Shown here: positions 27,382 to 34,196 of the stretch, in pieces
Position numbering within the stretch: the first letter of the stretch is position 1
Layout of the letters: the number at the start of each line of letters is the position of its first letter
Assembly: GCA_025924655.1 (NCBI GenBank)
Contig: JAICHZ010000003.1
Location: 1 to 38,044, forward strand
DNA from: Pseudonocardiaceae bacterium
Lineage (GTDB): Bacteria; Actinomycetota; Actinomycetes; Mycobacteriales; Pseudonocardiaceae
DNA length: 38,044 nucleotides
Direction of reading: 5' to 3'
The notes under the pieces: generated by a model
Database searches by the model: none
What the model was told of the DNA's origin: nothing
Seen by the model: only the letters and a program-made list of their open reading frames with translations
Position numbers and translations under genes: made by a program

Positions 27382-28233
27382 TCAGTTTCGGCGATCTTCA
27401 CCAGCCGATCTCGGTGGTGGCGCGGCGAGCCGGCGTTGCAGGTCGTGCACCCGCTGCTGCGCCTCACGGGCCGCCCGGTCGGCCGCCTCGAACTCCCGCC
27501 GCGTCGACTGGGCGCGGCGGCGCGCGTCGTGCTCGGCCTGGTCAGCGGCCTCCAGACGGGCACGTAGCTCCCGCAGCGCGGTGGCCGCGGCCTCCACCGC
27601 CTGATCGGCGTCGGTCAGCGCGCGCTGGGCATCGTCGCGGGCAGTAGCGGCACCGGCTGCCTCGTCGCGCAGGCGTTCGAGGTCTTGGCGCAGCTGCTCG
27701 TCGTGCTGGCCCACGTCGTGGGGTCGACTAGTGCTGACCGCATCGGCGGTGGCGAACAGTTCAGTCGCGGCGTCGGCTGGATCCAGCGCCGTGGTGAGGC
27801 GCCCGCCGGCCACCGCCTGCGCCGCGTTGGCGCTGTTCACCGCGGCGGTGAAGGTGCTCACCAGCTCGCGGGTGACGGTTTCACTCGCCGGGTGTCCGGC
27901 GGTCCGTGCCAGCGACTGCGCCTGCTGCACGAGAGCGTGCACCAGCTCGTGGCGTTGCTGGGACAGCTGGCGCAGCTGTGCACCGTGAAGCTGGCGTTGC
28001 GCTTCGCGCAACCCGTCGCCGAGCTGCACCAAGGCACGCAGTTCGTCGGGCTGTTCCCGGGCGAGCTGGTTGGCCAACCACGCCGCTGTGGAGGGTCGCC
28101 GCAGCGCGCCGATCTGCTCGGCCAGCTCGCGGTGGCCCTGCTCACCGGCCTGCTTCGCGGCGGCGTTACGGGCCGCGGTGAACTTCTCCCGCGGTAGCGA
28201 ATACAGCTCGTCAGCTACCGACTCGAGATCCAC
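27382..28233 (-). CDS. Coiled-coil hypothetical protein (GTG at 28233; possibly leaderless)
   Basis: VDLESVADELYSLPREKFTAARNAAAKQAGEQGHRELAEQIGALRRPSTAAWLANQLAR then long Ala/Arg/Glu coiled coil. Confidence 0.8.
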   Translation of the reverse strand: MDLESVADELYSLPREKFTAARNAAAKQAGEQGHRELAEQIGALRRPSTAAWLANQLAREQPDELRALVQLGDGLREAQRQLHGAQLRQLSQQRHELVHALVQQAQSLARTAGHPASETVTRELVSTFTAAVNSANAAQAVAGGRLTTALDPADAATELFATADAVSTSRPHDVGQHDEQLRQDLERLRDEAAGAATARDDAQRALTDADQAVEAAATALRELRARLEAADQAEHDARRRAQSTRREFEAADRAAREAQQRVHDLQRRLAAPPPRSAGEDRRN

Positions 28234-28323
28234 ACCGCAGGATGCCCCAACTGCACATGGCGAAACCACTCCGTTACCCGCACGAACGCTTCCAGCGATG
28301 CAGGGGCACGAAGGCGCTGATTG

Positions 28324-28385
28324 CGCCGAGTTCGACAACAAGGCTGCGCGGACTCAGTGTGCGGACGCTGCTGTCGAACTCGGCG
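28324..28385. repeat. Diverged palindromic repeat (possible copy 4)
   Basis: cgccgagttcgaca...tgtcgaactcggcg, 14-bp perfect terminal arms; between AKR remnant and coiled-coil gene. Confidence 0.6.
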
Positions 28386-28409
28386 TATGCAAGGTTGGCA
28401 GCAGGCTTA

Positions 28410-28829
28410 CTATTTCGCGACTGCCGCCAACTGCTGCTGGGCTTCGGCGTCCAGTTCGATGTCGGCGACCGCAAAGGTTCTCTTCCAAATGCCGCACAGA
28501 AGACGTGCCGGGAATCAACAGAATGTTGGGCGCGGTTCGTCGTAGGGCAACCACGCGCCGGACTCGTCGCGGCGAACTCCGACCTTGCTCACCAACGCGA
28601 GGCTATCGGGGTAGGGGTACAGCGCGTCGCGGATGAGCTCGTTGGCTACAGCGGGCCCGTAGTACTGCGAGGTGTCGATATGGTCGACGTCCAGCTCCAC
28701 GGCACGGCGCAGCACCGCGAGCGCCTGCCCACGGTCGCGCGGCGGCCCGAACACACCAGGGCCGGGCAGCTGCATCGCGCCGAACCCGATGCGTGCGACG
28801 CAGAAGCGGCCGAGCTGGTATCGCTGCAT
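28410..28829 (-). pseudogene. Aldo/keto reductase remnant with internal deletion and 1-nt frameshift
   Basis: N-terminus MQRYQLGRFCVARIGFGAMQLPG...HIDTSQYYGPAVANELIRDAL...WLPYDEP joined out of frame to AKR C-terminus PNILLIPGTSSVRHLEENL, which shifts again to AVADIELDAEAQQQLAAVAK*. Confidence 0.88.
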
Positions 28830-28862
28830 GGGCGCAGGCTAGCGGCGCGCGGCCGCCGAGGA

Positions 28863-29711
28863 TCACTCGGAGTTGGACATCCGATGCCGGAGGAATGCCA
28901 GCGTTTGGCGCAGTACCCGCGAGACGTGCATCTGCGAGATGCCGACCTGCTCGGCGATTTGAGTCTGGGTCAGTTGGTGAAAGAACCGCAGCACCAGGAT
29001 CGTCTGCTCCCGGGGGGCGAGCTCAGCCAGCAGCGGCCGCAGCGCTTCGCGATCATCGATCAGGGCCAGCGCGTTGTCCAGGTCGCCGATGAAGTCGCCC
29101 ACAGCCGCCCGCTGCCCGGCGCCGAGCATCTCATCCAGCGAAGCGCTTCGGTAGGCCTCGCCGGCTTGCAGCCCTTCGATCACCTCTGACACTGGTATGC
29201 CCAACCGCTCTGCGATCTCGCTAGGTCTCGGCGCCCGGCCGAGCTGCTGCGACAACTCCGCCAGCGCGCGTCTGATCGCGATGTGCAGATCTTTCAGCCG
29301 GCGCGGGACCCGCGTCGACCAGCCGTGGTCACGGAAGTGCCGGCGCACCTCACCGGTGATCGTTGGTACCGCGAAGGACAGGAAATGCGAGCCGCGGGCC
29401 GGCTCGAAGCGGTCCACAGCATTGATCAGCCCCAAAGTGGCTACCTGGATCAGGTCATCCAGCGGCTCGCCGCGGCCGGCGAAGCGGCGCGCGATGTGTT
29501 CGGCCACCGGGAGATAGCCACTGATCAGTCGTTCGCGCTGGCGCCGCCGGTCCGGATCGTCGGCAGCAAGCTCGGCATAGTGGCGCTGCAGCGGGATCAG
29601 ATGCGCATACCCGCCCGCTTGGGTGCCGAGCGACGCGGTGACGGCCGTGGCAGCAGAAGTGTCGGTCATCAGCAGTGCGGCCCCCAGCCGTTGATCCCCC
29701 TGCGAGCGCAA
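28863..29711 (-). CDS. RNA polymerase sigma factor, SigB/SigF/SigG family
   Basis: DDLIQVATLGLINAVDRFEPARGSHFLSFAVPTITGEVRRHFRDHGWSTRVPRRLKDL; region 4 REQTILVLRFFHQLTQTQIAEQVGISQMHVSRVLRQTL. Confidence 0.95.
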   Translation of the reverse strand: MRSQGDQRLGAALLMTDTSAATAVTASLGTQAGGYAHLIPLQRHYAELAADDPDRRRQRERLISGYLPVAEHIARRFAGRGEPLDDLIQVATLGLINAVDRFEPARGSHFLSFAVPTITGEVRRHFRDHGWSTRVPRRLKDLHIAIRRALAELSQQLGRAPRPSEIAERLGIPVSEVIEGLQAGEAYRSASLDEMLGAGQRAAVGDFIGDLDNALALIDDREALRPLLAELAPREQTILVLRFFHQLTQTQIAEQVGISQMHVSRVLRQTLAFLRHRMSNSE

Positions 29712-29720
29712 CGCCCGATC

Positions 29721-30353
29721 TCAACGTACTGCGGGCTGGGCCTGCTGGCCTGCGGGACGGCCTGGACGCTCGGCGAGCAGCTCGCGGCAATCTGCGACCG
29801 CCCGCTCGAGTAGCGCGCAGAGCTGCTCATCGTGGCGCGGTCCGCGGAACCGGTGAGTGTGCCGCAACACGACGCGCAGCGTGGAGATGACCGCAAGCAC
29901 CCCGGGTTCGGATCCGACGGTGCGCAACCGCGCCCACCGGCGGCCTTGCTGAGCCGCCAACCGGTTGAGCTGGGCATCGATGCGCTCCAAGACCAGTGGT
30001 AGTTCACGGCCTTGCGGGCGGGCCACTATAGCGGCCCGCAGGCAGCACGCCATCACAGTCAGCGTGATGCGCGGATCCCGGCACCGGGTGCCGATCAGGT
30101 CAGGAGCCAACACCGCCAGCCGGGACCGGGCGGCGGGATCGACGACCTCGTCGTTCACCACGCGAGCCAGCTGGGCTAGGGCCGGATGGGTGCACCTGGG
30201 ATGGTCGCTGAACCGGGTTCCGGCGAGTACGGAGACGTACTCCATCAGGCACGCGCCGTGCTCCGGGCTGCGGTGGGCGCCCCGATCCAGCATCGGCAGC
30301 CCGTCCGGCCTGCGCCCGATCGTCGTGGACAGCCGCCCCTGCGTCCAGCTCAT
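29721..30353 (-). CDS. Hypothetical protein upstream of sigma factor (start at 30353)
   Basis: MSWTQGRLSTTIGRRPDGLPMLDRGAHRSPEHGACLMEYVSVLAGTRFSDHPRCTHPALAQLARVVND; RBS GGAGGG. Confidence 0.8.
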   Translation of the reverse strand: MSWTQGRLSTTIGRRPDGLPMLDRGAHRSPEHGACLMEYVSVLAGTRFSDHPRCTHPALAQLARVVNDEVVDPAARSRLAVLAPDLIGTRCRDPRITLTVMACCLRAAIVARPQGRELPLVLERIDAQLNRLAAQQGRRWARLRTVGSEPGVLAVISTLRVVLRHTHRFRGPRHDEQLCALLERAVADCRELLAERPGRPAGQQAQPAVR

Positions 30354-30470
30354 GGTTCTCGATCCCTCCGCTGAGTAGGGGCAGAATCGATGCGCCTCGC
30401 CCGGCAGCAGCCGTTCGCGACCAGCATCTTGGAGTCGGCTATTTACCTCGATGTCAAACAACCGACATGG

Positions 30471-30486
30471 CGTGATTCAGATCACA
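30471..30486. promoter_or_regulatory. CRP/FNR-family-like palindromic operator
   Basis: cGTGATtcagATCACa: TGAT-N4-ATCA core, GTGA-N6-TCAC; about 120 bp upstream of the 30353 start. Confidence 0.4.
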
Positions 30487-30563
30487 TTCTGCAATCGAAC
30501 AGCCTCGGTGCGCCGGGCAGCGGCCGCATGTCAAGGCCGCTCCCTGCTCCGTTCGTGCTGCGG

Positions 30564-30653
30564 TCAGAGCTCCTCGACGATCCAATCCACCATCACAGCC
30601 AGTAGGCAAGAGGTAGCGGCCAGCAACAGTGCAATTCGAGCTTGCTTTCCCAC
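30564..30653 (-). CDS. Putative 29-aa single-TM small protein, absent from supplied ORF track
   Basis: GTG start; MGKQARIALLLAATSCLLAVMVDWIVEEL*; upstream CTCGGGAGGAATCGTG gives a strong Shine-Dalgarno. Confidence 0.5.
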   Translation of the reverse strand: MGKQARIALLLAATSCLLAVMVDWIVEEL

Positions 30654-30889
30654 GATTCCTCCCGAGTTGAGCCGTTCGTTACACGCGGCGCGTAGCTGCG
30701 GCCGTACTTGCTGCTCGCCGGCTGGTGCCACGTAACCTCAAACCCTACCGAACTCCTCGATTGATCGGCGCGGTTCTGAGTATCGAGGCTGCCGAGTCAG
30801 TGCTACCGCGACCTGCGCCGGCCGCTGGCAGTAGCTACCAGGCCCTGCAGCACCGTGCTGGCAGGCTTGCGTCGACGAGCGGAGAGAAA

Positions 30890-31528
30890 GTGCCGAGAGC
30901 GTGTGTGTTCGACGTAAACGCGACCTTCCTGGATATGTCCGCGTTGGATATCAATTTCAAGGATTTATTCGGCAACCAAGACGTCCGAACGATGTGGTTC
31001 GGTCAGGTCATACAGTCGGCGCTCGTTGCTACTGTGACAGACTCATATACACCGTTTAGCGAGGTCAGCGCCGCGGCGCTAGAAATGACCGCGGCCAGGC
31101 TTGGAATCAGCCTCTCTGCGGATGGGCGGGATTCGATATTGGGCGCGATGAGAACTTTGCCGGTGCACACTGAAGTAGCCGAAAGCTTAACACTCCTGGG
31201 ACGGTCCGGGATAAGACTGGCAGCGCTGACGAACTCGACTGAAGAGGTAGCGGTCGCTCAACTCAAGAACGCTGGAATTGCTCAGTATTTCAGCCGGATC
31301 TTGTCTGCGGATTCAGCTCGACGGCTTAAGCGGTCAGCTGCTCTTTACCGGCTAGCGGCTAACGAGCTAGGCGTAGGAATCGCTCAGGTGCGGATGGTGG
31401 CCGCGCACGCTTGGGACATTCTTCCGAAACAGCGATCACTACGGTTGCGGGCGACCCCACCGGGGTTTCGCGAGCTGGTTGGCCGGCCGGGCGCGCCTGC
31501 GATCAGCCGGGCGCTGGGCCGGCGGTAG
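30890..31528 (+). pseudogene. Truncated haloacid dehalogenase type II-like protein
   Basis: VFDVNATFLDMSALDINFKDLFG...WFGQVIQSALVATVT...RLAALTNSTEEVAVAQLKNAGI...SADSARRLKRSAALYR...MVAAHAWDI; homology-like sequence ends after AWDI and the ORF runs into the nrfD-like 3' end. Confidence 0.65.
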
Positions 31529-32573
31529 CAGCTGCTGCCCGCAGCCGTTCGCGCTGCGGAACGACCGTGTACTTCGGGTCGGTCGCCGACTGCATGCCGG
31601 CGTGGAAGATTCCCCACCGGGTCGCGGCCGACGCGGCCATCAGGGCCGCACCGGACACCGCGCTGAGCACCCGGCTGCGCCTGCCGAGCAGTGCCCCGGC
31701 GAGGCCGAACTTCGAAAGGATCTTGCCGGCCCGCACGTAGCCGCCGCCACGGCCTTGGGAGTAGGGCTCGGCGGTCATCCCGATGCGGCGCTCCATCCGT
31801 TCGAAGGCAGCCAGCTCGGTGCCGACGCCGAACACCGCCATCGCCCGAGAGGGTCCGTTCTGGGTGACCGGCGCGGCGAGCAGGCCAAGCCCGGCCGCGG
31901 CCGTGGCACCGGAGCCGACGAACACGAACGGCATCTCCGGGTAACCGTCGTGCCAGGCCGGCACGGCGGTATCGCTGATCAACGCCGCGGTGTAGGACAC
32001 GACCGCCGGGCCGAGCAGCGCCGTTCCGGCCGTCGCCGCCATCCCGATTCGCGGCGCCTTTCCGAACAGTGAGCTCGCCGCAGCGATCCCGGCCAGCGGG
32101 ACGTAGCCGCTGAGAATCCAGGACCCGACGCTCATAGGGGAGGTCACCTTGAATACCCGCAGCATGTTCAGAAACCGCGCCGGCCGGCCCAGGTCGTGGA
32201 CCAGTCCTACCAGCGAGAGCACTCCGGCGCCGAATGCGCCGGCCTTGCTGACCCGGCCCAGCGCCGGGCGCCCGGTGGCCTGCGCGCCCGCGCCCAGCAA
32301 CGACGCCGCGCCGGCGAGCCCGCCGAGGAACAGGTACCCCGGGATATCCGGCGACGACCACACTGGCTTGTTGATCACCGGGAGGTTGTAGTAGGAGGTG
32401 AACTCCGCGTCCGGGACGGTCGGGGCGCCGTCGCGCTGACCGCCGCGCCGCTTGCCCAACTTGGCGGGTTTGCCGGTAGCGACGCCGGTAACGGCGTCAC
32501 GGTCGGATCGCACGCCCCGCAACCCGTTTTCGGTCACATCCGACGAACTCTTGCTCACTTGCTGCTCGCTCAT
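31503..32573 (-). CDS. NrfD/PsrC-like membrane subunit of formate dehydrogenase (start at 32573)
   Basis: Polytopic; YYNLPVINKPVWSSPDIPGYLFLGGLAGAASLLGAGAQATGRPALGRVSKAGAFGAG..LGRPARFLNMLRVFKVTSPMSVGSW. Confidence 0.92.
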   Translation of the reverse strand: MSEQQVSKSSSDVTENGLRGVRSDRDAVTGVATGKPAKLGKRRGGQRDGAPTVPDAEFTSYYNLPVINKPVWSSPDIPGYLFLGGLAGAASLLGAGAQATGRPALGRVSKAGAFGAGVLSLVGLVHDLGRPARFLNMLRVFKVTSPMSVGSWILSGYVPLAGIAAASSLFGKAPRIGMAATAGTALLGPAVVSYTAALISDTAVPAWHDGYPEMPFVFVGSGATAAAGLGLLAAPVTQNGPSRAMAVFGVGTELAAFERMERRIGMTAEPYSQGRGGGYVRAGKILSKFGLAGALLGRRSRVLSAVSGAALMAASAATRWGIFHAGMQSATDPKYTVVPQRERLRAAAATAGPAPG

Positions 32574-33541
32574 TACAGCCGCCTTCCCGCCACGAACGCC
32601 GCCAGCGCCCCACCGACCAGCGTCGCCGCGGCGGCCGCGACGTGTTTCCACATCGAGGGCAGATCTCGGGTGGTCACCACCGGGTCCGGCGGCAACCCGT
32701 AGACCTCCGGCTCGTCAAGCAGCAGGAAGAACGCGCCGTCGCCGCCCACGCCGTCATGCGGATCACGGCCGTAGAGCCGCGCGTCGGCGACCCCGGCCTC
32801 GTGCAACCGGGCCAGCCGGGCGTCGGCCCGTTCCCGCAGCTCGTCCAGCGGTCCGAACTGGATGGAGTTCGTCGGGCAGTTCTTGGCGCAGGCCGGCTCC
32901 TGACCCACGCTGAGCCGGTCGTAGCACAGCGTGCACTTCCACGCCCGACCGTCCTCTTTGCGCTGGTCGATAACCCCGTATGGGCAGGCCGGGATGCAGT
33001 AGCCGCAGCCGTTGCAGATGTCCTCCTGCACCACCACGGTGCCGAACTCGGTGCGGAACAGCGACCCGGTGGGGCAGACGTCCAGGCAGGCCGCGTGTGT
33101 GCAGTGCTTGCACACATCGCTGGCCATCAACCAGCGGAACTCCGAGCTCTGCTCGGAGTCGGAAGGCAGCGCGCCGGAGGCGCCCGGTGCATCTGGGGGG
33201 ATCGCGGGGGGCGAGCCCCCCGCGTGCTGCACCCCAGGGTCCTGCGCGTCGATCGGTTTGCGCTGCTCGATAAAAGCGACGTGGCGCCACGTGCTCGCGC
33301 CGAGTCCCTGGCTGTTGTCCATCGACATGCCGGTAAATACCAAACCGTCCTCGGGGATGGCGTTCCAGGTCTTGCACGCCACCTCACAAGCCTTACAGCC
33401 GATGCACACGCTGGTATCGGTGAAAAATCCCATCCGTGGTGGGTGGTCGGGGTAACCACCCTGGGTGGCTGGATCGGTGTCGCCGAGCAGCGCACCATCT
33501 AAGTTCGGCGCACGCCCGATCTGGATGTCTACCGGGGCCAT
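32573..33541 (-). CDS. 4Fe-4S ferredoxin-type beta subunit of formate dehydrogenase (start at 33541)
   Basis: CIGCKACEVACKTWN, CKHCTHAACLDVCPTGSLFRTEFGTVVVQEDICNGCGYCIPACPYGVID; C-terminal TM. Confidence 0.94.
   Translation of the reverse strand: MAPVDIQIGRAPNLDGALLGDTDPATQGGYPDHPPRMGFFTDTSVCIGCKACEVACKTWNAIPEDGLVFTGMSMDNSQGLGASTWRHVAFIEQRKPIDAQDPGVQHAGGSPPAIPPDAPGASGALPSDSEQSSEFRWLMASDVCKHCTHAACLDVCPTGSLFRTEFGTVVVQEDICNGCGYCIPACPYGVIDQRKEDGRAWKCTLCYDRLSVGQEPACAKNCPTNSIQFGPLDELRERADARLARLHEAGVADARLYGRDPHDGVGGDGAFFLLLDEPEVYGLPPDPVVTTRDLPSMWKHVAAAAATLVGGALAAFVAGRRL
33203..33224. repeat. Intragenic GC hairpin in the beta-subunit gene
   Basis: cgcgggggg-cgag-ccccccgcg, 9-bp perfect arms, 4-nt loop, in a Pro/Ala linker region. 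Confidence 0.8.
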
Positions 33542-33542
33542 C

Positions 33543-34196
33543 TCACACCTCCGTCCCGGTCTGCTCGGTGATCCCGGCCCTTGCCTGGTACTGCGCGACG
33601 AGCTCGTTGCGGGCCTGGCCGCGCGGTCGCCGGCCCGGCTGGATGTCGCACGCCAGCGCCTTGACCTCCTGGATGTGCACATTGGGATCGAGTGACAGGT
33701 GGGTCAGCTCGTTGGCCGGATCGCCGGTGGCCAGGCCGTTGTTACCCCAGTGGTAGGGCAACCCGACATGGTGCACCCGCCTGCCGTGCACAGTCATCGG
33801 CGTCAACCGCTCGGTGACCAGCACCCGCGCCTCGATCGCGCCACGGGCGGTGACGATGGTCGCCCAGCCGGTGTGCTCCAGGCCGCGCTCGGCGGCCAGC
33901 TCCGGGGAGACCTCGCAGAAGAACTCTGGTGCGAGCTCGGCGAGATAGGGCAGGAACCGGCTCATCCCGCCTGCGGTGTGATGCTCGGCGATCCGGTAGG
34001 TGCTGCACACGTACGGGAACACCGCCGCACCCGGCTCGTCGCCGCTGGGCTGGAACCGGTCGTCGCGGTGCACCATCGTGGTGATCTGCCGGACCGGGTT
34101 GCGCTGCTGGCGGTACAGCAGGTTGGGGACCGGGGACTCCTGCGGCTCGTAGTGTGTTGGCAGCGGCCCGTCGGTCAACCCCGCCGGGACGAACAG
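33543..34196 (-). CDS. C-terminal (molybdopterin dinucleotide-binding) part of formate dehydrogenase alpha, separated from fdhA by an in-frame UGA
   Basis: LFVPAGLTDGPLPTHYEPQESPVPNLLYRQQRNP... is in the same frame as ORF 34197..36248; only TGA at 34199-34197 separates them. Confidence 0.88.
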   Translation of the reverse strand: MFVPAGLTDGPLPTHYEPQESPVPNLLYRQQRNPVRQITTMVHRDDRFQPSGDEPGAAVFPYVCSTYRIAEHHTAGGMSRFLPYLAELAPEFFCEVSPELAAERGLEHTGWATIVTARGAIEARVLVTERLTPMTVHGRRVHHVGLPYHWGNNGLATGDPANELTHLSLDPNVHIQEVKALACDIQPGRRPRGQARNELVAQYQARAGITEQTGTEV

